64,000 bases of DNA from Metopolophium dirhodum (Eukaryota; Arthropoda; Insecta; Hemiptera; Aphididae). The notes under the pieces were generated by a model. That model had not been told where the DNA came from. It saw only the letters and a list, made by a program, of their open reading frames with translations, and did not search any database. Where the stretch lies: contig NC_083565.1 of NCBI RefSeq assembly GCF_019925205.1, positions 34,252,241-34,316,240 on the forward strand. Direction: 5' to 3'. The position numbers were made by a program, and so were the translations under genes. Below are positions 33,381-44,848 of the stretch, piece after piece; position 1 is the stretch's first letter, and each line of letters begins with the position of its first letter.

Positions 33381-34276
33381 GTGGTGGGAATTTGTGCGCT
33401 ATACAGCTGAGGATATTTTCACAATGATTGCTGGTTGGATTCAGTAAAAATGTAGGTAGGTATCTACTTAGTTTTAATATGGCTTAATTTTTTTTTTAAA
33501 TTAACTACAATACGTCATAAGACATAATATTATGAGTTACGGTTGTATAAAATATATAATAATCAAACATAATATTTCAATCATTACATGTATTATTTGC
33601 TGTGACGCAACTACTTTTTTTTCAATTATATCGTATAATACCCGTCGCATTAATAAAACGGTTTTATTTCCGGGATGAAAATATATACTTAATTATATAT
33701 ACCTAAATTGTAATCCAATTCGTAAATAATTTCAAAATAACGATATTCGTTCCAATATTATATTATACTTACGTAATATAAAATAAAAATATAATATTCG
33801 TCAAACGCAAACGATATTTATTTTAAAAAAAAAAACGTAAATTAATGTTTGTGGGTCTTGGGAGTATTATTACCCCGCACACACGTATTAGCCACCCTCT
33901 GTCTATACCCTATTTAGTTATATCATAACGACTTAAGGAAGGCGTATTATGTTATATTATTACTACACCTACACTGAATGTACCTACACAGACACACTGT
34001 TCAAAGATTGTATATTAATCAAACCGTTTATATACGGCAACGGTGCACTACAGCCACAGGTCGTTGAATTGCTCTCGAGCTTGCGACAATATACCACCAC
34101 ACCAGGTAACCGGTTATCTTTATGCAGACACGTAGTACTGATATTATTATAAGATATAATATTATAGTTAATAGCTGCAAGTCTAACGCGATGTCTTAAG
34201 TAACTTACACGATGGTTAGCTATACACCCTAATGGTTACGGTTTTGATACGACAAGACGTTGCGTATACTTATTAC
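33381..34276. other. AT-rich spacer
   Basis: No gene or RNA was recognised. Short frames here lack any conserved motif. Confidence 0.3.
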
Positions 34277-34860
34277 CAGGGTTGGGATTTTATAGCACTT
34301 AAAATTGCATAAATATGCGCTATAATATTACCTTGAATATCGCTAAATATGCGCTAAAAATATGCAATAAAAACAACAAAATATGCAAAAAAAAAAGGAA
34401 ATTTATTAATTAATAATTTTTTAATCACTTACACATTATTATAGGTTGTTCTTAAGATTTGAAATAATTTAGTCACTCTGATCAGAATTCAAATGAGTTG
34501 ACTATGAAAAAAGATGACTAAAAACTATGAAGATGAAAATGAAACAAATACAAAAGACAAATCTATATTCAATAAATTCGGAGGTAAGTAATTTACTAGA
34601 TATTGCCAATACCAAGTTTATGATACTAACTATATTTTTTTTGAAAATAATTAATACATTTGTTTATGTTGGGTTAAATATATTTGATAATTTTCAGTTT
34701 TAATTATATATTTTAACTATAGTATTAAAAATAATTACATGTTATAATTTAGTTAATATGTTTATAAATGCGGATGTAGATGTTCAAAAACAAGAAGTTT
34801 TCAATTCAACAAACAATAACAATCAAAATGTATAAGTTTTATATAAGAAATTGTAACTGT
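34277..34860. mobile_element. hAT-like end with ATATGC subterminal repeats
   Basis: CAGGGTTGGGATTT begins at 34277, followed by several ATATGC copies to ~34395. A short ATG frame at 34513 (MTKNYEDENETNTKDKSIFN) ends at a good donor GGAG/GTAAGT (~34582), like a first exon. A possible second exon at ~34755 reads ADVDVQKQEVFNSTNNNNQN then stops. Probably the left part of a decayed hAT unit; the right terminal repeat was not found. Confidence 0.4.
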
Positions 34861-35156
34861 AAAAAATCTTTCGACAACTGTATACCTTGAGTGCGGAATT
34901 CTTTCGACAAGATATTGTTTAAATGATAGAAACCCAATTGGCTGGGAAAGTTAATGATTTATTTTATTTTTATTTCCAATAATATTGTAATGCGTATGCG
35001 TACATTAACTTTTACTTTTTACAAACTACGGAAGTAATTACCTGTGCAAACTATGCGTATAATTTATCTATATTTATTCCAATCAATATTTCAATATGGT
35101 TTATTGGTCTGGGGAGGTCTGTTTTCATTTTTATTAACAATTCACGGTAAATACTT

Positions 35157-35545
35157 TGTAGAGTTTTGGAAAGATTTGTAGCAATTAGTTATAGAACGAA
35201 AGAACACTACGAGATTTGTATGTCATACTGACGAATTTTATACTTTATTAACAAAAATAAAAAGACCCTGGTTTTTACTGACGATCGGGGTACGAGGTAA
35301 AAGCGCGCACGACGGGGGATTTGGAATCTACCGAACGGTATGACAGTCGGTGCAATGCCAGAATACTCCGACTATTGCCCCATGAACTGCGGCAGATATA
35401 TGATCAGTGCAATGCCGGAATACTCTGACTATTGCACTATTGACCGATATAAATACCGTCCGATAGATTCGGGTGTTGAGGTTTCTATCTGAAATGCGCA
35501 AGTCTGCCTGGGTGGGTCTTGCTAGAGATCAGGTAAAAGACTGGT
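35157..35545 (-). repeat. 3' LTR of BEL/Pao element
   Basis: Identical to 40499-40887 apart from about six substitutions (for example GCTAGAG for GCTACAG). In plus orientation it begins TGTAGAG; the shared sequence ends GACTGGT. Confidence 0.92.
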
Positions 35546-36729
35546 GCATTGGCGTTGGTCGTGCTGGCTTCGATCCGAGTTAAAAGGGTACTGAGTTCCT
35601 CGTTCTTGAGTCGATGGAGACCGATAGTTCTGTGAATCAATGTTTTTGTTGACTTCAGTCCAGCCTCCCAAAGACCCCCAAAGTGAGGTGCGGATGGTGG
35701 ATTGAAGTGCCAGCTGATGTTCCACGCTGTCAGAAAACTCCTACACTTTTCCTGGTGTTCAGGGGATTGCGTGAATTTATCAACTGTTTCAAACAACTTG
35801 GAGGCACCTACAAAGTTGGTTCCACAGTCACTGTGCATCTGTTGGATTGGGCCTCGGCGTGAAATAAAACGACTAATGGCCATCAGAAAAGTCTTAGTGG
35901 ATAAGTCTGAGGCGAGTTCAAGATGTAGCGCCTTTGTTGCTATGCAGACGAAGAGGCATATGTATGCCTGGCATGGTACAGGTCTGTGTGTTGTTGATGG
36001 TTTTAACAGGCTTGGACCAGCGTAGTCGACCCCGACTGCGGTGAATGGCTTTACTTGCTGTAAACGGTATTTTGGAAAATTTCCCATTACAGGCCGGATT
36101 CCTCAAGGACGAATTCGATAACAGGCAATACAGTGACGTAAACGAGATTTAATAACTTGGCGACTAGCTACAATCCAATAATGTTGCTGGATGATGGATT
36201 GCAGTGTCGTAGCTCCTGGGTGCTTGTGTTGACGGTTGGTGTCGTCAATTAGCAAGTGAGTAAATCGATGTGTCCTCGGCAGAAGACTCAGGTGCTTCTG
36301 CTCATACGGAAGATCAGCGTGAACCAGACGACCTCCTACTCGAAGGAGTCCATGGTTGTCAATAAAGGGATTCAAGCCACGTAACTTGCTGGCGCCATTG
36401 TGAGTAGGATCGTGGAGCTGCGTAAGTTCGTCACCGAATGCTTGACTTTGTACGGCGAGTATAATGACTTCCAGTGCAAGACATAGTTCAGTGGTTGATG
36501 GTTCTATTCTGTTGGGTTTGATGTTCACAAAAACTCCTTTACAATATGAGATGATGCGAATAATCTTTTGTAATGACGAAAATCGATGGAAGAGGCGGTC
36601 AAAAATGGTAGTAGTCGAGGTTATCACGAGGACTGTGGGTCGTGCTTCGAGATCTGTAACGGCTGTAGCAGGACATAAGGGCCATGTACTGTGATCTTGG
36701 ACCAGGAACGCAGGTCCATTCCACCACAT
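35485..36729 (-). pseudogene. pol: BEL/Pao integrase
   Basis: The upstream part (36103-36729) has the N-terminal zinc-binding region: HKHPGATTLQSIIQQHYWI, then LRHCIACYRIRP. A stop precedes the catalytic core at 35485-36087, which carries all three residues: D in GVDYAGPSLL, D in HSDCGTNFVG, and E in FGGLWEAGLKS. After LLTRIEAST the normal LNSRP-type continuation and the DUF5641-like tail are absent; the frame runs into the LTR instead. The core is preserved, but the lost C-terminus and the stop make the protein non-functional as it stands. Confidence 0.88.
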
Positions 36730-39442
36730 TGGATGTTTCAGAAGTTCAATAGGGTAGAGTCCACGAGATGCGAAGTCTACTGGATTTTTGCTGGTTGGAA
36801 CATATCGCCAAAGTGATGGTGGTGTAAGGCTCTGGATCTGGCTGGTTCTGTTTGCAATGAACGTTGCCCATCGATGTGGAGATGATTGAATCCAGGCGAG
36901 AGTGGTCGTTGAATCAGTTCGGCGTGCATGGGGTTGATGGATAGTACTTGTTTGAGAAGTTCGTACACATAGTGCACAGTTGAGCTGCCAACACTACACC
37001 GCATAATTCTAACCGTGGGATAGTCACTCGTTTCAGAAGTGACACCTTGGATTTTGCTGTGACGAGGTTGCAATTTACGCGGTTTCCGGAATCGCAACGT
37101 AGATACACTGCGGCCGCATAACCCTTTTCGGAACTGTCTGAGAAGACGTGGAGTTCATACTGAGTTTCTCCTTCCGTGGTAAGTCGACGGGGAATCTTCA
37201 GATGTTGTTTGCATTGAATTTCACTTTGGTACCGCTGCTACAGTGTTTGCACTTGCTGGGGAATGGGATCGTCCCATCCGATTCCTGATGTCCATAGTAA
37301 CTGCATCATGTGTTTGGCCAAAAAGGTCACAGGTGAGAGGAAGCCGAGAGGATCAAAAATGCGTGCAAGATTCGACAGGATCGAGCGTTTTGTAGTACTT
37401 GCATTTGGACACTGAAAGCTGTAAGAGAAATTATCTTGTTTTAGATTCCATTGCATCTCGAGGATTTTCAGCCCAGCCTCCAGCTCATCGTCGAATAGTA
37501 CATCAGTTGACATGGAGCGCTCATTGTCTGATACAGCCTGAAGGATCACGGGAGAGTTGCTGGCCCATTTCTAAAGTTGAAATTGGCCTTGTTTGCATAA
37601 AGCAAATAGTTGTGATTGTTGCCTTAAAGCTGCTTCTGGAGAATCGGCCCCCGTGAGTATATCATCCACAAACGTGTCTTGCATGAGGATCTGAAAAGCG
37701 ATGGGGAATGTTGTCGCCTCGATCTTCGCTAGGTGTTGTAAGGTTTGCAAAGCTTGATGCGGAGCAGAAGAGGTACCATATGTTACTGTACAGAGACGGT
37801 ATTCTGTTATTGGTTCATCAGGTTCAAATCGCCAAAGAATCCGTAAATAATCACGGTCTTCAGAATGAATTTCAATTTGTCTTTACATTTGCTCGATGTC
37901 AGCTGTAAACAGAACCTTGTGTACTCGGGCACGGATCAGAATACGTGGTAAGTCCTGTTGAAGCTTGCGACCTGTGTATAAGTTGGTATTGAGTGATTGT
38001 CCCGTGGTGGTCACAGCAGATGCATCAAAGACGACTCGGAGTTTAGTTGTCTAACTCTCAGTACGCATGATGCAGTGGTGTGGGATGTAGTAGCAATATG
38101 GAGTCATTCTTAGATTCGTCGGGACTACCTGCATATGTTGACTCACAAGGTAATCTCTCATGAACTCCTTATATTGTAGGGAAAGCTCTTCATTTTGCGA
38201 CAATCGGCGTTCCAAGTACCGAAATCGCGTTTGAGCCATGCTGCGAGAATCTCCGAGGATTGGGCGAGGATGTTTCAATGGTAGCGCAATGCTAAATCGA
38301 CCAGAGGCCAGACGTTTCACCGAGCATTTGAATATTCTTTCTGCGTGGATTTCATCTGGGCTCAAATGGTGTATATGGGGTGGCTCCTCCAACTCCCAGA
38401 ATTTTGACAGGGACTGTTCAAGTGTCGACTCAGAGGTGACTAACATTGACGTGACTGACTTGGGTGTCATTGCAGCAGCTGGTCCCATCAAAACCCATCC
38501 AAATACTGTGCCAAAGACCGTTGGATTATGTCGATGACCAGCAATGCGGTCACCGGTGAATATAGCTGGTCCGACGTCTGCGCCGAGTAGGATATCAACT
38601 TGCCCTGGAGTGTGGAAGGTTGGATCTGCCAGATCCAGTTGATTTATGTGAAGCCACGATGTTGCTTGAATAGTTTCTTGAGGTGTGACATCTGTGATCT
38701 TCGGTACAATAAGAACATCAACAGGAATGGATGGTTCAGATTGGTTTACTAGTGACATTGTGATTGTGGTCATGCCGGACACCACGTTAACCAGTGTGAC
38801 TGAGAACACGCTGATTTTTGTGGTACAACGTCGGCGGGTCAATGATAGGCGATCTGCACACTGCTTCGTGATAAAACTGACCTGAGATCCCGTATCCAAT
38901 AGTGCTCGTAGAGTATGTTTCTGGTGGTCGAAAGATGCGACACTGATGAGTAATGTTGACAGTAGGATTGGCTGAGTTCTTTGAGTGGCAGTGAACATCG
39001 TAGCTGCTGAAGGAACATGGTCACCCGTGGTTACATCATCCGGGAAGTGCAGAAGTGTATGATGCTGTTTCTTACATGCTTGGCATGTATACTTTGATGG
39101 ACATGCCGACGATGTATGTCCAGATCCCAAACAATTGATGCATAATTGAAGCTTCTTTGCCGTTTGGAATCGTTCACTTGGGTTTTGGCTCTCGAAGACT
39201 GCGCACTTTCGAACTGAATGGGCTTCCTTACATAGTGGGCTGCAAGTGGTTGGGCTCGACGTGGATTTGGTGGCTGCCACGAGAACTTTAGATGACTCTG
39301 TTGGACGAGCTCCTCTCGACGGCGATGGTTTAGATTTGACTCTTGATGATTCAGCTATACCTGGACTGACCGTAGCGTAGTGTCCTGCTCGTGTTTCGGC
39401 TGCCCGCACGTGACAACGTAGAAATTCGACGAACTCAGTCAA
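36730..39442 (-). pseudogene. pol: BEL/Pao nucleocapsid-protease-RT-RNase H region
   Basis: From the N-terminal side there are Cys/His knuckles (CINCLGSGHTSSACP, then CQACKKQHHTLLH), a retropepsin motif (ALLDTGSQVSFIT), the RT motif VVFDAS and the RT active-site motif FVDDILTG (~37660), and a connection and RNase H-like part (IPRLELCGVVLA near 37010). Most of 37550-39442 is one frame, broken by TAG at 38051-38053 and two more stops between there and 37570. Further breaks lie at 36730-37240. Overall order and motifs fit BEL/Pao elements. Confidence 0.9.
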
Positions 39443-39475
39443 CTGCGGTTGGTGCCTGTCACCAAGGATCAGCTC

Positions 39476-40358
39476 TCAACGAGCCCTAAGTTCATAGTCA
39501 AGATATTGCTCAAATATGTGAACTAACAATGGGTTCCACTGACGAGTCGTGAGGCTCAGATTGTCCAATGCTGCGGTGTGTTCAAGTATCGCATTGATCA
39601 GTGATTTGATTGAGCAGGCATCAGTAGATAGAACTTTGTGTGGGGCGAGAAGAGCTTGAATGTGGATTCTTGCCAAGTCCCTCTTGTTCCCGTATCGAGC
39701 TCGCAATATTTCCCACGCACTGTGGTAATTTGCGGACGTTAACGGGAGATGGTTTATGATTATGACTGTCTTCGCTTCACCTTCAAGAGACGTTTTTAGA
39801 AACTCAAATCTTTCTACGTCTGGAAGGTCCGGGGCATGTGACATAATGGAGTTTAACAGGTCGTCGAATCCTTGCCACTCAGTAATGATGCCAGAGAAGA
39901 TCGGAAACGTTCGTTTTGGCAGTTGGTAATGGGATGCGTTAGTTGATACATTATTGATGGTTTGGATTAAGGTTGCTGAGAGAGATTGATCCAGGACAGG
40001 TCAGTGAGATTTTCTGCTCATCTGCAAAGGCAGCAAGTGTGTAGTACAGATTTTTGAAAGTGGCAGAGAGTTGACGGCTACTGGACGTATCTACGACATC
40101 AGTTGGAGCTTTCCCTAGACTGACCGCGTTTTCCATGTACTGGATGTCCTCTTCAACCTTCCAACGGATATTGTTGAGTTCTCGAAGCATCTGCTCAATT
40201 TTTGCCCGTTTTGCAATATTTTTTGAATTAGCCTTAAACTCACCGGCCGCGGTAACCATTGCAGTGATTCTGTCTATAGCTCGGCTTACACGGGCCTTTG
40301 ATTCAGTGTATGCAGCGGAGGCGGGAAGCGTCATGGTTTGTGTAGCGTTTAACTTCAA
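39476..40358 (-). pseudogene. gag: BEL/Pao gag
   Basis: Two frames, 39951-40358 and 39476-39844. The first begins at the first ATG after the primer site and is helical (SRAIDRITAMVTAAGEF). The second holds the conserved capsid-like part of BEL gag (FEFLKTSLEGEAKTVI, SAWEILRARYGNKRDL). Stops or small indels at 39845-39950 and ~39443-39475 separate them from each other and from the knuckle region. Confidence 0.82.
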
Positions 40359-40473
40359 TAGTTAAAATGACACCAGTAGTCAAGAACCGCTGATGATATG
40401 ATAGTGACTTGAGTGACTTTTCTGTTGTGGATGATGATGGACAATATGACAAGGTCACGGTTTGTCTTTTCTC

Positions 40474-40491
40474 ATCCGGCTCGAAGGACCA
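40474..40491 (-). promoter_or_regulatory. Primer-binding site (tRNA-Tyr type)
   Basis: On the minus strand it reads TGGTCCTTCGAGCCGGAT, 7 bp after the 5' LTR. This is complementary to the 3' end of eukaryotic tRNA-Tyr including CCA, from memory of that tRNA. Confidence 0.75.
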
Positions 40492-40498
40492 GTAAATA

Positions 40499-40887
40499 TG
40501 TAGAGATTTGGAAAGATTTGTAGCAATTAGTTATAGAACGAAAGAACACTACGAGATTTGTATGTCATACTGACGAATTTTATACTTTATTAACAAAAAT
40601 AAAAAGACACTGGTTTTTACTGACGATCGGGGTACGAGGTAAAAGCGCGCATGACGGGGGATTTGGAATCTACCGAACGGTATGACAGTCGGTGCAATGC
40701 CAGAATACTCCGACTATTGCCCCATGAACTGCGGCAGATATATGATCAGTGCAATGCCGGAATACTCTGACTATTGCACTATTGACCGATATAAATACCG
40801 TCCGATAGATTCAGGTGTTGAGGTTTCTATCTGAAATGCGCAAGTCTGCCCGGGTGGGTCTTGCTACAGATCAGGTAAAAGACTGGT
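40499..40887 (-). repeat. 5' LTR of BEL/Pao element
   Basis: Direct copy of 35157-35545. On the minus strand it ends CTCTACA next to the primer site. Confidence 0.92.
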
Positions 40888-41255
40888 ACTAATAATAATG
40901 TTCATTTTAATTACAGTCAAATATAAAAATAAAGTATGATAAGCGTGAGGTGGACGGGAGGGCAGTGGTGTGCGTTATCTTCGCCGTGACTCTATGTGTG
41001 AACATACTTTTTTACATGAAAACGAAATAGACTGAAATAGTGAAATATAATAAAATTGAGAACAAAATAAATTAACTTAAGTTACTTCTTAAAATGAAAA
41101 ACTAATTCGTTAATTTCTCGTTAATTAAAAAAGGAATTGACTAAGTTAACAGCTAAGTTATTGAAAAGCCAAAAGTAACTAGTTAAGTTAAAAAATTTAA
41201 ATTAAATTAACTTTTTAAATTAACTTTAACTTTTTAACTCGTAAAAGCCCAGCTT
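40888..41255. other. Spacer with TTAACTTAA repeats and a hAT-like end
   Basis: 41090-41245 is rich in TTAACTTAA/AAGTTAA strings and ends ACTCGTAAAAGCCCAG, whose inverse CTGGGCTTTTACGAG resembles a hAT terminus. The other end was not found. 40888-41090 holds nothing recognisable. Confidence 0.4.
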
Positions 41256-41779
41256 TGTATATATTGTTAGACCAGAAGGATCACATTATTTATACGTGGC
41301 AGTGGCTCAAATAGCTTTTCTATATTATTTTATTATATAGTTTCGGTTGGGCCAGAAGGGCCATTTAATAATATTATTTATTTTGTTCTGTTTGGCCATA
41401 AGGGCCGAGCATTAACCATTATACTTGTACTGTGTAGTTGCTGTCCTGTTTAATCTATATTATTATTTTCATTATAGATACATTATTATTATTCTATCTG
41501 TACAGCTGTAAGGGCCGCGCACTATTATCTTAGTATATTATCATTGTGTATTATTTAAATTCGTGAATTATACCGCAACTTACTTACCAGCAACCGTGTT
41601 ACCATTTTTTTTTTTTTATTTGTCTATACACTATTCAAAATAAGACCGTAACCAGGCGGCGACTAGTTTTCGTCGGGTGGGGATCAGACATAGTCAGACG
41701 CCGTCACCACAACTGCCGCGCGTTCGGCGTTATAAATGTATTCACATCTACACACATTCACACACACATACACAAATAC
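41256..41779 (+). repeat. Fragment of a second BEL/Pao LTR family
   Basis: Homologous in opposite orientation to 61850-62300: both share TTAGGCCATAAGGG-type modules and the run AACCGTGTTACCATTTT, then a CA-rich stretch. It is cut on the left by the TTAACTTAA repeat and on the right by a hAT-like end at 41780. Confidence 0.75.
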
Positions 41780-41910
41780 CAGTGGCGGTTATAAGGGGGA
41801 AGGTGGCGAAAGGTGTACCACCCCTCCTTGGGATTTTGTTTTTTTTTGTAATTTCGTATATCACTGACCCAACAACACCTATCGACAAATTTTTGAATTT
41901 TATTATTTGA
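41780..41910. mobile_element. hAT-like left end (CAGTGGCGG)
   Basis: CAGTGGCGGTTATAAGG abuts the truncated LTR exactly where homology stops. It resembles the end of the nested element at 22560. No right end was found. Confidence 0.45.
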
Positions 41911-43019
41911 TAGCAAAATATGTTTTCGTTTTAACCATGGATAATATTTTAATATAGTATTCAGTAGAAGTGTAGATCGAAGCTTTTCTACGCTTAGAAG
42001 GTACCTATTATAAGTAATGTATAAATCATTTGACTTTAAGTATTAGGTATTGCTCAATAAACATTTAAAAAAAAAACTCAAATTGCAAGGTATATTAGTA
42101 TATATTATTATATTTAGTTTAATATTTACTAAATGTATAGTGGTATACAATACAAATGATTAAAAAAATTACTTTTGTTGTTTACTTCACCCTACTAAAA
42201 TTAAAAATATTATTTGATTATATTATGGAAAAACAAGTACCTACCTAATTTTCTTTGCTTATGCTTTTCACAATATTACTTTATAAGTATTTTCATTAAA
42301 AATATGCAATAGTTTTGCATATAGTTGAATGCTTTTAAGTAATTGCTTGATTAATATTTTTTTTTTTTTTAATGCATATTATGCTTTTATTATAATTATA
42401 TTTTATAAGTCAATACATTAATTTCTTTTTTTTTTTAAAACATTAATGTTAAAGTTTGTTAATAACTTAATATTATTTAATTTAAGCATATTATTATACA
42501 TTTATATTTTATACCTATATTGGTAGATATGGACGCTGTAGTTATTTCATATTTGAACATTTTAGTAAACAATATTAATCTATCAAGTAATAATTATGTA
42601 AAAATGGTTGATGAATAATAAATACTAGATCCAATATATTATTACATCTATTTTATATTTTGTAAAACCATTTTTTAGGATTATTATCCTTATAAACATT
42701 TAATTAACTGGGATTAAAATAACTACTAGTTTGAACTCGGAATTAGGTACATCGTACATGTACATCAACATTTTCAATAAAATTATCCACTAAATAATGT
42801 ACAGTAGAAGAGGTGGTTCTCATTTGAAAAATAGAAGTTTGTATCCCCACAGGACTTCTTAATAGTAGTAACATAATATTCAAGAAAGGTAAGATAATAT
42901 GGTCTTTATTTAAAAGTTACAAAAATCAGATTTTGAATAATTTCATTATTAATGGCAAAAAGCGGGTAAGTGGGTGACGCTCTGCTGTACAGTACGTCAG
43001 TACTACAGTAGGTTAAAAG
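41911..43019. other. AT-rich spacer
   Basis: No gene, RNA or clear repeat end. Poly-T runs near 42358 and 42427. Confidence 0.3.
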
Positions 43020-43500
43020 TGGGTCACTGTAATGGGTTATGTTAAATTTGAACGCAATAATATAATATCATTGTATACGAAAAACGATTCTGAGCAGAGA
43101 CGGTTTGTCAGGGGGGGAGGCAAAAGTACAAAAAGTACAAAAATTGCTAAACACGGTTTAAGACATAGGGAAACTACGGCAATTGGAGGATGCTCCAATT
43201 TTTTTTTGTTTCTCACGGCACTTTTGAAAACTGCCGGGAGTTTTATATTTTGACCACCCAAATGCATCAACTAGAATCATTTTCCCATCGGAAAAGATAC
43301 TGAAGTTTAAAATCGAAGCATTATTTCGACTACTTATCGTGAACACGGGCACACAAAAAAAAATAAAGTAAAAACACAAATCATCATAAAATCCATACAT
43401 TCATCGCTCCGCTAAGAATCTAAAATAATATTGGTGAATCAGTGAATCATTCTGTACATTATACATGAGGAGCACTCTGCTCAGAGGTTTATACTTTATA
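43020..43500. repeat. Dispersed aphid-type repeat
   Basis: Contains ATACGAAAAACGATTCTGAG; part of this (ACGAAAAACGATTCT) also occurs in the direct repeats at ~28321 and ~29290. The short frames on both strands (43032-43400) show no family and are probably accidental. Confidence 0.45.
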
Positions 43501-43509
43501 ATGTATACT

Positions 43510-43702
43510 AGCTCTCCGAGTGTCGATGGGGGAGACCCCCAGACCCCCCGGTGTCGGTTATGAGGGTTATGATAAGAACGGTGGATATTGATAAGAAAAG
43601 TGGATAAGTGATAAGGATTTTGGATTGCTGATAAGGATGTTGGATTAATGATAAGAATGGTGGATTTGTGATAAGGATAGTGGATTAGTTAACCGGAGAG
43701 CT
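43510..43702. repeat. 20 bp x 6 minisatellite inside inverted repeat
   Basis: Six copies of a ~20 bp unit like TGATAAGGATAGTGGATTAG fill 43569-43690. The block lies between AGCTCTCCG (43510) and its inverse CGGAGAGCT (ending 43702). It may be a MITE whose interior expanded as a minisatellite. Confidence 0.7.
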
Positions 43703-44700
43703 GTAAGTTTTTTACTGCCTTCAAAAACGCCAAATCAAGTAATAGAATTCAAATATTTCGGATAATCGTCACCTACCTCGATGTTGGACTTATATGTCTT
43801 GGCAACAGGTATGCAACGTTCAAAACGTGAAAAAAATTGTAAAACATTTCGGGGGTCCATGAAAATCATATAGCCGCCGTATATTTTATATTATATGTAT
43901 ATACTATATATACATAAAAATTCTATAAGGGGGGAGGGAAGGTTGGTTTTATTTTCGCCCCCCAATAATGTATTGATTTTATTAATTTAAGATTTGTATA
44001 TTTTTATATGATTGAAAATTGACTGTTTTATCTATTTAGGTGTTTAACATTGTTAAAAATTATTTTGATCTATACATTTTCAGTATTCGTTGTTTTTATT
44101 AAGATTTCTACCTACGAGCCAGAAATACGTGAAAGATTTTAATATTTCTATTATAATAGTCAATACGCTCGACTATGAAATGATAATATAAAACTAAATA
44201 ATCATATATCAATATTATTGACTAAAATTATGTTTTTGAATATAACTTTTGATTTTATTGAAGATTATTAACGATTTTCATCAATATTTATAATTGATTT
44301 TGAAATGCACTTTTTTTTAGTTTAACGAACTCCGGACTTCACATACCAATTATCATGCAAAATAAAAAGGAAAAAACAGAATCTGGAAAATGTGAAAAAC
44401 ATGCAAAATACGAATATAAAAAATCTTCTTATGCAGAGACATTTGAAGTGTTACAATCATTACGGCAGTACGTTTTAAGTCTATAAGTCACAATTTGTTT
44501 TGTTTTTAAAGATAGGGTTTTTTTGTGATATTAAACTAAAAACAAACGATAAAAAAATTAACGCGCTCGAAATTCTTCTAATGCTGCGGGCCGACGAGAA
44601 AGATAAACAAACTATAGCTGGCTAGTAGGTAATACACGTCGTCTGGGAGATTTTCTCGGAGATCGGTCTCTCACCCGTTGAAATATTAATTGTATTTAGC
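43703..44700. other. Spacer
   Basis: No gene recognised. Low-complexity TATATA and a G-rich GGGGGGAGGG string near 43930. Confidence 0.3.
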
Positions 44701-44734
44701 TCAATACCAATTCTCAATCATCGGAACGTGCACG

Positions 44735-44740
44735 TATAAA
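44735..44740 (+). promoter_or_regulatory. TATA box of the CpG-island gene
   Basis: TATAAA lies ~110 bp before the ATG at 44849, just upstream of the CpG-rich block. An initiation site about 30 bp downstream would give an ~80 base leader. Confidence 0.4.
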
Positions 44741-44848
44741 TTATCTTCACCCGAAAAATAAAATACGGCAACTAACTATTACAACATCGCACGCTACGCG
44801 GCAAACGTCATATTACTCGAAACCTTAGAAGACATCGCAGTCAACAAA

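Larger units (their letters stand above)
35157..40887 (-). mobile_element. BEL/Pao LTR retrotransposon
   Basis: Two 389 bp direct repeats (35157-35545 and 40499-40887) enclose a minus-strand gag-pol. I count about six substitutions between them, so the insertion is young on this measure. The minus-strand primer site follows the 5' LTR at 40474-40491. Pol ends abruptly at the 3' LTR without the usual C-terminal domain. A short TACT is found outside each end, but a clean 5 bp target duplication is not proven. Confidence 0.92.

Noticed and set aside
43032..43400. Overlapping frames on both strands as genes
   Set aside because: They lie in a dispersed repeat, with no conserved motif and mutual overlap.
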